Source: Bacteroidales bacterium (GTDB taxonomy: Bacteria > Bacteroidota > Bacteroidia > Bacteroidales > Tenuifilaceae). Taken from it: a stretch of DNA of 64,000 nucleotides. Both the position numbers and the translations under genes were made by a program. Shown piece by piece: positions 28,857 through 36,759 of this stretch (its first letter is position 1; every line of letters begins with the position of its first letter). Under the pieces are notes generated by a model that saw only the letters and a list, made by a program, of their open reading frames with translations, searched no databases and was not told where the DNA came from. The stretch spans positions 1 through 64,000 of the forward strand of contig JACABB010000011.1 of assembly GCA_013376985.1 (NCBI GenBank), in the 5' to 3' direction.

Positions 28857-30362
28857 ATGCAAACAAAAATTAAAAATATATCCGATGCCTTTGGACAATT
28901 AATGAATGCAAAGGTTATTCTACTGTTTGTTTTTTCCATGATCATCATGAGTTCTTGTAAAGATTTCTTAACCGAAGATTTAAAAGGTGAATTCTCTTCG
29001 GAAACCTATTACCAGAATGACAAACAGGCCATACAGGCGGGAAATGGTGTATACAATGCCATATCTTTCAGCAGTTCAAACAATGCTCTATGGGTATTTG
29101 GAGATGTTGCTTCCGATGATGCTGTAAAAGGTGGGAATCCTGGCGATCAAGCTGAAATTACTTATATAGATGCGTTTACTGCCAATGCTAGCAATGGAAT
29201 TATCCTCAATTACTGGAAATTTGCCTACGAGGCTATTGCTCGTGCCAACAATGTAATAGCCAATGTTCCAGCAGTACCCATGGATGAGATAATGAAGAAT
29301 CGTATTATTGGAGAAGCTAAATTTATTAGGGCTTACAGCTACTTCAATCTAGTAAATATTTTTGGAAAAGTTCCCCTTAAACTTCTTCCTCCTATTAGCC
29401 AAAGTGCTATAAACGTACCATTAAGCAAAGTATCTGATATTTATATTCAGATTGAGAAAGACCTCTCAGAAGCAGTCGCCGTTTTACCTGTTTCTTATGG
29501 TTCAGCGGATATTGGTAGGGTAACACAAGGTGCTGCTTTGGCAATGTTAGGAAAGGTTAGTCTGTACCAACAAAAATGGTCGGTTGCAGTTGGCTACTTT
29601 CAACAGGTTGAAGCCCTAGGGATTTACCACCTATTACCAAACTATGCTAACAACTTCAAGTTGGCATTCGAAAACAGCAGTGAATCAATTTTCGAGATTC
29701 AACACCTGTCGGGCAAAAATCCATTCACTGGAAGTGGATTGAATCAATGGTTTGCTCCTGCTTCGGAAGGTGGGTATTATTTTAATGCTCCAACTCAAAG
29801 TTTAGTTGATGCTTTTGAAAAAAGCATAAGTGGTGAAGTTGATCCTCGACTCGATGCATCAATTGGTCGTGATGGTAAGCCTTGGCTGAACGGTGACATT
29901 TTTAGTGCCTCATGGTCACCCACAGGATACCTCACTAAAAAGCATCAACAGCCGCTTTCAGAAGTGTCTTCATCGCTCAAAGGAGATGGTGGTCTTAATT
30001 ATATTTACCTGCGTTACGCCGATGTTCTGCTTATGAAAGCAGAGGCCTTTAACGAATTAAGCGATGCCGATTCTGCAAAAGCAAACATCAATATAGTGAG
30101 ACATCGTGCTCGTACTAGTTTCAATGGAACACCACCTGCCGACCTTCTTGCTGATATCACTACTTCCAATCAGGACTTGCTTAGGGCTGCTATTCAAAAA
30201 GAACGTAGGGTTGAACTTGCTCAGGAATTTCACCGCTATTTCGACCTAATGCGCTGGGGTAAGGCTGTTGCTGAATCAGCGTTAGGAACGGATTTCCACT
30301 ACGAAACCAAGAGGTATTTTCCAATTCCACAGGCGGAAGTAGATGCAAATCAGGCTATATAA
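28857..30362 (+). CDS. SusD/RagB-family nutrient-binding lipoprotein
   Basis: 501 residues from the first ATG. A later in-frame ATG at 28902 gives a more normal lipoprotein signal (NAKVILLFVFSMIIMSSC, Cys at 19), so either may be used. SusD features are the N-terminal tetratricopeptide-like helices (KFIRAYSYFNLVNIFGKVPL), and the C-terminal RRVELAQEFHRYFDLMRWG and TKRYFPIPQAEVDAN. It caps the SusC barrel and binds glycans at the cell surface. It overlaps nothing and ends near the next gene. Confidence 0.95.
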   Translation: MQTKIKNISDAFGQLMNAKVILLFVFSMIIMSSCKDFLTEDLKGEFSSETYYQNDKQAIQAGNGVYNAISFSSSNNALWVFGDVASDDAVKGGNPGDQAEITYIDAFTANASNGIILNYWKFAYEAIARANNVIANVPAVPMDEIMKNRIIGEAKFIRAYSYFNLVNIFGKVPLKLLPPISQSAINVPLSKVSDIYIQIEKDLSEAVAVLPVSYGSADIGRVTQGAALAMLGKVSLYQQKWSVAVGYFQQVEALGIYHLLPNYANNFKLAFENSSESIFEIQHLSGKNPFTGSGLNQWFAPASEGGYYFNAPTQSLVDAFEKSISGEVDPRLDASIGRDGKPWLNGDIFSASWSPTGYLTKKHQQPLSEVSSSLKGDGGLNYIYLRYADVLLMKAEAFNELSDADSAKANINIVRHRARTSFNGTPPADLLADITTSNQDLLRAAIQKERRVELAQEFHRYFDLMRWGKAVAESALGTDFHYETKRYFPIPQAEVDANQAI

Positions 30363-30417
30363 ACCCTTTAGATCAAATAAATCATTTCACCTAAATCAAT
30401 CACTAATTAAAAACACT

Positions 30418-31509
30418 ATGAAAATGACAAATCTGATGAAACTTCACACCCTGCTACTTATGCTGGTTGTAAGTTCTGCAATGATCCTCGGATCGTGCAA
30501 AAAAGATGACGCAATCGTTGAAGGTGACAAAACCGCCCTCACAACGTTAATTGCAACTGCTGATGCAATTGCTGCTGCCGCCATTCCTGCTAATTACCCA
30601 CAGGCAGATATTGATGCTTTTAAGGCTACTTTGGCCACATTGAAAGCAGCTGCGGCTACTAAACTTACCCAAGTTCAAATAGATAACCTTGTAGTTCAGT
30701 TAACCGAAGCCTTGGCTACTCTTAACTCTAAAGCATACGGTTACATTGATGAGAGTTTATACCTGAATGCTGGTTGGCATTTTGACGAGGGAACAGGGAC
30801 TACTGCTACAGCATTCTCTACCGTTAAACATGTTGCAACATTTACCAAAGGATGGGTTGCTCTATTAGGCGCTGATGCAGCATTACCTACATGGGTTGAT
30901 GGTGTAAAAGGTGGAAAAGCAATTTATCTGAATAAAGGAGCTCACCTAGAGGTACCTTATACAACTAGTTTCCTACCTGCTGACATAACTATCTCAGCAT
31001 GGATTAAAATGGATATTCAAGGTTGGGAGAACAACTGTATAGTTTCACAAAACTACTGGTGGGGTTATAAATTTCAAACCCAATCTGCTGGAAAGCCAAT
31101 GTTCACATGGAGAATTAATGCTACCTCAGCTGCCGACAAAGATGCTAACTCTGGTATAGTAACTCCTCTTGTTTGGACACATGTTGTAGTTTCACTCAAT
31201 AGCACAACCAAAGTAATGAAGTTTTACATTAACGGGGTTATGGTTCAAAGTTATACATCAGCAAATGGTATAGATGCAATGACTCGCACTCTTTCTTTTG
31301 TTGATGGAGCTAGTACCTATACCGCACAACCATTCTTAATTGGTTCTTTTGCAACTGATACTGAAATAGCTGCAAAACCAGGTAATTTTAATTGGATAAC
31401 TACTGCTAACGTAGCCTCCTTTAAAGGTGCTATCGATGAGCTAAAAGTCTATAACATCGCATTGGCTGATGGTCAGGTTGCAAAACTTTATAATGATGAA
31501 AAGCCATAA
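30418..31509 (+). CDS. LamG-domain surface lipoprotein (SusE/F position)
   Basis: 363 residues from the ATG at 30418; the frame opens earlier (30343) inside susD, but the typical signal peptide (LMLVVSSAMILGSC) needs this start. Mature residues about 30-105 are an Ala-rich helical FIVAR-like domain (ALTTLIATADAIAAAAIP and KLTQVQIDNLVVQLTEALATL). Residues about 130-360 are a concanavalin/LamG fold (GWHFDEGTGTTATAF, ITISAWIKMDIQGW, FKGAIDELKVYNIALADGQV). The SusE/F position suggests glycan binding at the surface. A terminator follows at 31553-31607. Confidence 0.87.
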   Translation: MKMTNLMKLHTLLLMLVVSSAMILGSCKKDDAIVEGDKTALTTLIATADAIAAAAIPANYPQADIDAFKATLATLKAAAATKLTQVQIDNLVVQLTEALATLNSKAYGYIDESLYLNAGWHFDEGTGTTATAFSTVKHVATFTKGWVALLGADAALPTWVDGVKGGKAIYLNKGAHLEVPYTTSFLPADITISAWIKMDIQGWENNCIVSQNYWWGYKFQTQSAGKPMFTWRINATSAADKDANSGIVTPLVWTHVVVSLNSTTKVMKFYINGVMVQSYTSANGIDAMTRTLSFVDGASTYTAQPFLIGSFATDTEIAAKPGNFNWITTANVASFKGAIDELKVYNIALADGQVAKLYNDEKP

Positions 31510-31552
31510 TGGTTTTAGGTTAGATTAATAGTTAATGTTTACTAAGGGTAAG

Positions 31553-31607
31553 GCTCAATTGTTCCTACATATAGATTTGTCGGGAAATTGAGCTTTCCTT
31601 TTTTTAA
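31553..31607 (+). terminator. Terminator after the LamG lipoprotein
   Basis: Stem arms GCTCAATT (31553-31560) and AATTGAGC (31586-31593) with a 25-base loop, followed by a T-rich run. It probably ends the SusC-SusD-LamG message. Confidence 0.7.
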
Positions 31608-31872
31608 AATAACAGGAACTCGATATAAGAAGTCACATTAACAATATAATAACCATTATTTCCAAATGTATTATTTGTGGATGGAATGGTGGAAAAATGG
31701 AAACGAAGTTCGGCGTAGCCAATATAGGGAAACAAGAGGTTAGATTCTTGCTTGTGTCCTCCAATTTTCCAATATTCCAGTTTTCCATTGTTTCAAAAAA
31801 GCAAACTAGCTGATATATAGGTTAACACATTTTTTCTTACATCAAACTGACGTTAAAACAATTACATTTACC
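31608..31872. repeat. Intergenic stretch with a GGAAAA-type inverted repeat
   Basis: No gene. Words such as GGTGGAAAAATGGAAAC near 31690 and CCAATTTTCCAATATTCCAG near 31761 form an imperfect inverted repeat of purine tracts against pyrimidine tracts, common between Bacteroidota genes. Confidence 0.4.
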
Positions 31873-33483
31873 ATGATTCGCAATATCCTTAAATACCTCC
31901 TTATCTTCATCACCTTAGCTGTTACAGCCCAAACAGGGGAAGCACAATGGTGGAAGGAATCAGTTTTTTATCAGATTTACATGCCCTCCTTTCAGGATAG
32001 CAATGGTAATGGTTACAGCGATTTTGCGGGAATGACTACTCGGTTAGAATATCTGCAATCGCTTGGTATAAAAGGCATCTGGCTTACACCTTTCCTTAAA
32101 TCGCCCAAAGTAGATAATGGCTATGATGTAGCCAGTTATTACGAGATTGATCCTATTTACGGCAATCTTGAAGAATTCAAAACATTTCTTGCCGAAGCGC
32201 ACGGACGAGGAATTAAGGTAATTATGGATATGGTGGTTAATCATACATCCACTGAATGTATGTGGTTTCAAGAATCACGGAAATCAAAGGATAATCCCTA
32301 TCGTGATTACTATATCTGGAAAGATAAACCCAATAACTGGGAATCCTTTTTCGGCGGAGGAGCTTGGAAACTCGACTCACTCACCAATCAGTACTATTTA
32401 CATAAATTTGATGTACGCATGGCAGATCTTAACTGGTCGAACCCTGCGGTGGTAAAAGAAATTCAAAAAGCACTTCGTTACTGGCTCGATTTGGGTATCG
32501 ATGGTTTTAGGTTTGATGTTATCAACTTTCTGAATACCGACAATATTATGACCGACAATCCCATCAAAGACGGTAAACAGCAACATCTTTATAATATTAA
32601 TCAACCCAATATAAAAAAGGCTATTACTATTATCAAATCTACTGTTAACGAATATAAGGATCGATTTACGGTAGGCGAGGTGGGGAGCGATAAAATTGAG
32701 ATACTCAAGCAATACCAATCGCCACAGCTGATGGATGTAGTCTTTAATTTTAATTTTGGAAGCATTCCCAGTTTTTCGGTAAAACGTCTTTTTACCGAAT
32801 TGCAAAGCATGGAAAACAACATGAGCGATTATCCCACCCTGTTTTTTGGTAGTCATGATAATCCTCGTCTTATGAATCGTTTGGCAGGTGGAAATATCGA
32901 AAGGGCTAAAGCCCTCGCAGCTCTTATGCTTACTGCCGAAGGAGTTCCTTTTATTTATTACGGCGAGGAGATTGGAATGCAAAACATCACAGCCACAACT
33001 TATGATGAGATAGTAGATATTCAGGGCAAGACATTTTACCAACTTGCCCTCGATGCAGGTAAAACTACTGAACAAGCACTTGCATGGGGGAATGATCATA
33101 ACCGAGACAAATCGCGTAGCCCAATGCAATGGGACAGCACCAGCAATGCTGGTTTTACAACAGGTAAACCTTGGATAAAACTTAACGAGAACTATAAAGA
33201 TTTAAATGTTCAGCAGTGTTTAAAGCAGGAAAATTCTATACTGAATACCTACAAAGCCTTGCTTAATCTACGAAATAACGAAAAAACCCTTCAATTCGGG
33301 AGTTACGAAACGCTGGAACAGCATGAAGATGTTATACTCTTTACTCGATCATATAAAGGCGATAAAATCTCGGTTATCATAAATTTTGGCAAACAGATGA
33401 AAGTTGAATTACCCGCAGGCGCAACAGTGCTGATGGGCAATATTGAGCTAGAAACCAATGGTTTCTTGATTTACAAGCACTAG
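31873..33483 (+). CDS. Secreted GH13-family alpha-glucosidase/amylase-like enzyme
   Basis: 536 residues. A signal peptide ends near QTGEA (about residue 24). The TIM-barrel starts with WWKESVFYQIYMPSFQDSNGNGYSDFAGM. Conserved GH13 regions are MDMVVNHTS, GFRFDV with nucleophile Asp215, VGEVGSD with acid/base Glu269 and FFGSHDN with Asp329, so all three catalytic residues are present. A PYRDYYIW block places it near the oligo-1,6-glucosidase/alpha-glucosidase subgroups. It would cleave alpha-glucosidic bonds outside the cytoplasm. The pairing with GH130 in one PUL is unusual. Confidence 0.93.
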   Translation: MIRNILKYLLIFITLAVTAQTGEAQWWKESVFYQIYMPSFQDSNGNGYSDFAGMTTRLEYLQSLGIKGIWLTPFLKSPKVDNGYDVASYYEIDPIYGNLEEFKTFLAEAHGRGIKVIMDMVVNHTSTECMWFQESRKSKDNPYRDYYIWKDKPNNWESFFGGGAWKLDSLTNQYYLHKFDVRMADLNWSNPAVVKEIQKALRYWLDLGIDGFRFDVINFLNTDNIMTDNPIKDGKQQHLYNINQPNIKKAITIIKSTVNEYKDRFTVGEVGSDKIEILKQYQSPQLMDVVFNFNFGSIPSFSVKRLFTELQSMENNMSDYPTLFFGSHDNPRLMNRLAGGNIERAKALAALMLTAEGVPFIYYGEEIGMQNITATTYDEIVDIQGKTFYQLALDAGKTTEQALAWGNDHNRDKSRSPMQWDSTSNAGFTTGKPWIKLNENYKDLNVQQCLKQENSILNTYKALLNLRNNEKTLQFGSYETLEQHEDVILFTRSYKGDKISVIINFGKQMKVELPAGATVLMGNIELETNGFLIYKH

Positions 33484-33570
33484 GCCTTGCTGGGGAAAGT
33501 GATAATGTTTTTGTTTGCAGAGATATATGGTGGTGGAAGGTTAGAAAAATTGAATAATAGTGTTTCCCTT

Positions 33571-33700
33571 CGCTGAGCTAAAGGAAAAACCAAAATCCCT
33601 TTTGATAGCCCATTAAAATATACTACCAGAAGGTGCACAATACATTCCATTTTGGGTTTACAAGTGTGCCTTGGGGGCATGTATAAACGAGTTAGCGCAA
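33571..33700. repeat. Direct repeat A flanking the toxin-antitoxin island
   Basis: About 130 bp opening with CGCTGAGCTAAAGGAAAAACC and closing with GTTAGCGCAA. It is about 80 percent like repeat B at 35462-35604, in the same orientation. Confidence 0.85.
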
Positions 33701-33719
33701 TATAAAAACCGCCAACTGT

Positions 33720-33750
33720 TTTGTAAATAATAAAAGACCCTTTATATTTG
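33720..33750 (+). promoter_or_regulatory. Promoter ahead of the 48-residue ORF
   Basis: TTTG at 33720-33723, 19 bp, then TATATTTG at 33743-33750: an exact Bacteroidota consensus. The ATG at 33758 lies only 7 bp after the -7 box, so transcription would start at or next to the start codon. Confidence 0.75.
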
Positions 33751-33757
33751 TAGAATT

Positions 33758-33904
33758 ATGAAAGACGTAAAAAACAAAAAGCAAATAATTGAATCTTCCA
33801 AAAAAGTATTGGAGGGTAAAAAACTTATTTGCGATTATGTAAATGGCAAAATTTCCTTAAAGACTTTAAATGAAAAAGGCATTAAACTTACAATGCCCAT
33901 ATAG
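33758..33904 (+). CDS. 48-residue basic protein upstream of a DUF6169-like gene
   Basis: A short frame starting at the ATG at 33758 and ending TAG at 33902-33904. The product is lysine-rich with a small helical segment (IIESSKKVLEGKKL) and an IKLTMPI end. It overlaps the next gene by 35 bp in another frame. The near-consensus promoter makes expression likely. The pair layout (small basic upstream protein, larger overlapping downstream protein) resembles toxin-antitoxin pairs, but no antitoxin family is recognised. Confidence 0.55.
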   Translation: MKDVKNKKQIIESSKKVLEGKKLICDYVNGKISLKTLNEKGIKLTMPI

Positions 33905-34388
33905 CGTATTCCTAGATACAGACACTTTCATTTACTCTTTCAACACCAAAAATCAAATTGAGTATAATGTATTATTTGCATCAATGAGTGCATTATTTGA
34001 CGACACTTCTGTCGGCTCTGAAATAAAAGAAATTTACACAATCTCTATCAATAAGTTAACAAACTCTAATGAACCTTTTGATTCGGATGTCGGTAAAACG
34101 ATTGATTGTATTATTGGAAACTTTTTCGCTGATAAGGAGAAATCAATAATATATCTTTGTGACAATACCGATAGAAAGCAAAGCAAAAGAAATTTAAAAT
34201 TTGAACGTTGGTATCAGCAAAGCATAATGAAAAAATCTTTGACCAAAATCGATAGAACAATAAATATCGATGATGAAAATACTCATATTACAAGTCTTAT
34301 TTATCATAATGAAAATCCATTTAAGAGTTCATTGGAGCAAGGATATTATGAAGTAATTGATACGTTAAGCGACAAGGATTTGAAATAA
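33870..34388 (+). CDS. DUF6169-like protein
   Basis: 172 residues, soluble alpha/beta. It opens near VFLDTDTFIYSFNTKNQIEYNVLFAS and contains the blocks IIGNFFADKEKSIIYLCDNTDRKQSKRN and FERWYQQ, then a C-terminal LIYHNENPF. These fit a Bacteroidota family that I believe is DUF6169; the assignment is from memory. Function is not known. The start ATG lies inside the 48-residue ORF, so translation may be coupled. A strong terminator follows at 34422-34455. Confidence 0.6.
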   Translation: MKKALNLQCPYSVFLDTDTFIYSFNTKNQIEYNVLFASMSALFDDTSVGSEIKEIYTISINKLTNSNEPFDSDVGKTIDCIIGNFFADKEKSIIYLCDNTDRKQSKRNLKFERWYQQSIMKKSLTKIDRTINIDDENTHITSLIYHNENPFKSSLEQGYYEVIDTLSDKDLK

Positions 34389-34421
34389 CATACTGCAGGC
34401 AACAGCAAATTAATAGCATTT

Positions 34422-34455
34422 GGGCTGACTTCGTTTGCGAAGTTCAGCCCTTTTT
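34422..34455 (+). terminator. Terminator after the DUF6169-like gene
   Basis: A hairpin of GGGCTGACTTCG with CGAAGTTCAGCCC (one-base bulge, four-base loop) followed by a run of T. Confidence 0.85.
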
Positions 34456-34538
34456 GCTAGCTTAACTTTCGGCGGATAGAAACGCAGTTTTAATCCCACA
34501 AACTCAACCAACTTGCGGAATGTTAGTAACAAAAAAAG

Positions 34539-34568
34539 CACGTGCATTTAATTGAATAATTGCACGTG
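34539..34568. promoter_or_regulatory. Possible operator of the antitoxin-PIN pair
   Basis: Two inverted arms CACGTGCA (34539-34546) and TGCACGTG (34561-34568) with a 14-base gap. Each arm also contains the palindrome CACGTG. The right arm overlaps the TTGC (34560-34563) at the -33 position of the TATATTTG -7 box at 34583-34590, a good place for autorepression. Confidence 0.5.
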
Positions 34569-34590
34569 TGAGTTTTGTTTTGTATATTTG
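34560..34590 (+). promoter_or_regulatory. Promoter of the antitoxin-PIN pair
   Basis: TTGC at 34560-34563, 19 bp, TATATTTG at 34583-34590. The antitoxin ATG at 34623 follows after 32 bp. Confidence 0.6.
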
Positions 34591-34622
34591 CAGAGCGTGG
34601 ATTATTTATAAAACTAGCGGCT

Positions 34623-34871
34623 ATGAATACAAAATTGACATTGACAATTGAGCAAAGTATTATCGAGAAAGCAAAAAAGTATGCTAACGATAAGGGACGT
34701 AGTTTATCCAGTATAATTGAGAACTATCTGAAAACCATTACTAATGAGGAAGTTGTTAGCGATATTGAACTAACACCAATTGTTAAATCTCTGAAAGGTT
34801 CCTTTAAAGCACCTAAAAATCTTAACTATAAGAAAGAACTTTCCAAAAGATTGTCTGAAAAATATCTTTAA
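34623..34871 (+). CDS. DUF6364-like antitoxin
   Basis: 82 residues from the ATG at 34623 (the frame is open to 34575, but the family start MNTKLTLTIEQSIIEKAKKYA fits here). It has a ribbon-helix-helix-like N-terminus (about 2-45: KLTLTI strand, then helices with GRSLSSIIENYL) and a basic C-terminal tail that would neutralise the toxin. The PIN gene starts 3 bp later, the classic VapBC-like arrangement. Confidence 0.82.
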   Translation: MNTKLTLTIEQSIIEKAKKYANDKGRSLSSIIENYLKTITNEEVVSDIELTPIVKSLKGSFKAPKNLNYKKELSKRLSEKYL

Positions 34872-34874
34872 ACA

Positions 34875-35300
34875 ATGACTAATATACTTCTCGATACTGA
34901 CGTCATTCTAGATTTTTTCTTTGACAGAAAACCTTACTCCGAACATTCTGCAAAGGTATTGTCGTTGTGTGAATCAAATGAAATAAAAGGCTTTATTACG
35001 CCAGTTATATTAAGCAACTTATACTATTTGCTTAGACAATCCTCAACTCACGAAAGAGTTATAGATAAGTTATCTCAATTAATTTCAATAACCGAGGTGC
35101 TATTAATTGATAGAACTTCAATTATTCATGCATTAAACTCAAATTTCAAAGACTTTGAGGACGCATTACAAAACTTCTCGGCAGAGTGTAACGGAAATAT
35201 TAGTTTAATTTTAACCCGTAATTTAAAAGACTTTAAAAATAGTTCATTAGGTGTAATGACTCCTGAAAATTATTTGAAGACAAGAATTGCCAACCGCTAA
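34875..35300 (+). CDS. PIN-domain ribonuclease toxin (VapC-like)
   Basis: 141 residues. The PIN fold is shown by ILLDTDVILDFFFDRKPY with Asp7 (and Asp9/Asp13), the acidic block KDFEDALQ near 95-102, and the closing ILTRNLKDFKNS. These make a divalent-metal site for RNA cleavage; VapC toxins often cut tRNA or rRNA. It follows the DUF6364-like antitoxin by 3 bp. Confidence 0.88.
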   Translation: MTNILLDTDVILDFFFDRKPYSEHSAKVLSLCESNEIKGFITPVILSNLYYLLRQSSTHERVIDKLSQLISITEVLLIDRTSIIHALNSNFKDFEDALQNFSAECNGNISLILTRNLKDFKNSSLGVMTPENYLKTRIANR

Positions 35301-35392
35301 CATCATATTTATTGGCTTCGCCAAATTCCCAAACACAACCTAAACTTTATGTGCATAGTGTTGCCTAATTTGCAACTTAACAATCCCTTGTA

Positions 35393-35460
35393 CCGAACCA
35401 CCGTTAATCCCTATTAATATTGAAACGCATACTTTTGAAATTCCTACTTACATTCACCCC
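35393..35460 (+). pseudogene. Decayed copy of the 5' end of the gene at 38119
   Basis: About 70 bp match the leader and first 13 codons of the 38119 gene at roughly 80 percent. GAAACGCATACTT is shared exactly and the start ATG has become TTG. The frame stops soon after, where repeat B starts. It is a relic and not functional. Confidence 0.7.
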
Positions 35461-35461
35461 T

Positions 35462-35604
35462 CGCTGAGCTAAAGGAAAAACCGAAATCCCTTTTGATAGC
35501 CCATTAAAAAGTCTTATTTTTATACTACCAGAAGGTGTACAATACATTCCATTTTGGGGTTTACAGGTGTGCCTTGAGGGTAGATTAAAAGGAGTTAGGC
35601 GCAA
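35462..35604. repeat. Direct repeat B flanking the toxin-antitoxin island
   Basis: Like repeat A at 33571-33700, with CGCTGAGCTAAAGG at one end and GTTAGGCGCAA at the other; repeat B has a small extra segment (AGTCTTATTTT). The stretch 35301-35651 has no gene besides this repeat and the relic at 35393-35460. Confidence 0.85.
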
Positions 35605-35651
35605 AATTCAAATCGTCAACCTAGATAAATTAGACTAATAAATGTTTTGTT

Positions 35652-36521
35652 ATGAGTGTGATGTTTGGTCCAAGATTAATTAGAACACTAGATTTAGAAA
35701 AAGATATTTATCAATTCTATTGTTCGGATTTAACACGAGACAAATTTCAAGATGTCTTAAAGTTGGTAGAACCTGACAATATGAAAAAACTCCAGAAAAT
35801 AACCGAAAGAATGGAGTTTGTTCATCACTTATTGGCTATTAGAGAAATCCTAATTACACATAAAACAAGTGAGTTTAAATTCTTTGAAGAACCTCAAGCA
35901 TTAATAGGAATTACAAAAATTGACCATATAAGATTATTTGATAAGAACTTTGATGGTGTCGATTATGATATAGAGGCATTGGTTTTATACTTACTCCTCA
36001 CATGTATTGATACGATAGCTGGTCAAGATGAATATAAGTCATTTAGCGAATGGATTCAATCAAATTGGGAAAACTTCAAAAGCGAAAAAATCGATAATAC
36101 TTGGATTAAAAGAAAAGAAGACGAACATAAAGCAATTTTTGGTGTAGGAAAGAATTTTAAAAACTTGATTTCAAATGAGATTTCTGAAGAGTTAAAGATT
36201 CGAGCGATTAATAACTTTGCAGTAACCAAATTAGATAATGGTAAAGTAAATCAAGAAAGTTGGACTTCATGGGAGTTGGCATCATCAGACGAAAAAATTA
36301 AAAAGATCGCAAAGAATTTATTTGAGCAAATAAGAAATAAATATACACATTCAAATTACAGGACTTTTTTTCCACACGTTAATATAAAATACCTGCGTCA
36401 AACAGATTTTCCAGTTTTAATATCAATTGTTGAAAAAGAGGATGATGCAGATAGTTTAGTTAGATTATTAATAGATATTGTTACTTATTTTGTAAGTATT
36501 AAACTATTGAAAATAAAATAA
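35652..36521 (+). CDS. Unknown protein with a HEPN-like motif
   Basis: 289 residues, mostly helical and soluble. Near the C-terminus, IRNKYTHSNYRTF carries Arg228 and His233, an R-N-x(3)-H arrangement (Rx4H) in a helical region, as in HEPN ribonucleases and Apea-like proteins. The rest (about 1-200) is not recognised. It has the same orientation as its neighbours in the island. A nuclease or defence role is a possibility, not shown. Confidence 0.6.
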   Translation: MSVMFGPRLIRTLDLEKDIYQFYCSDLTRDKFQDVLKLVEPDNMKKLQKITERMEFVHHLLAIREILITHKTSEFKFFEEPQALIGITKIDHIRLFDKNFDGVDYDIEALVLYLLLTCIDTIAGQDEYKSFSEWIQSNWENFKSEKIDNTWIKRKEDEHKAIFGVGKNFKNLISNEISEELKIRAINNFAVTKLDNGKVNQESWTSWELASSDEKIKKIAKNLFEQIRNKYTHSNYRTFFPHVNIKYLRQTDFPVLISIVEKEDDADSLVRLLIDIVTYFVSIKLLKIK

Positions 36522-36759
36522 TTCAGCCCCTAATAAGAGTTCATGCGTCACTGGAATTTGAGTGATTAGGCGTGCTTCGCTCTCGCTCGCAAGTGTTTTG
36601 CTTGGGTGATAAGTTAGCGTCCACTCGTTCCCAACTGCTCATAGCCCCAACTGTCGGCGCTCATTGTAACGCCACACCGCCTACAGCAACTCCAAGACAA
36701 AAATTATCATAACTTTGGATGGATAATTTCAGTGCGACAGGATAGAAGACATTCAAATT

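Noticed and set aside
32398-33129. 243-residue frame on the minus strand inside GH13
   Set aside because: It is a shadow of the GH13 gene, whose catalytic residues are all in the plus-strand frame.
33571-35604. Integron attC sites, because repeat B ends in GTTAGGC
   Set aside because: GTTAGGC fits the core-site pattern, but no partner RYYYAAC was found at a plausible distance and no integrase gene is present; the repeat A version (GTTAGCG) does not fit. A covariance search for attC would decide.
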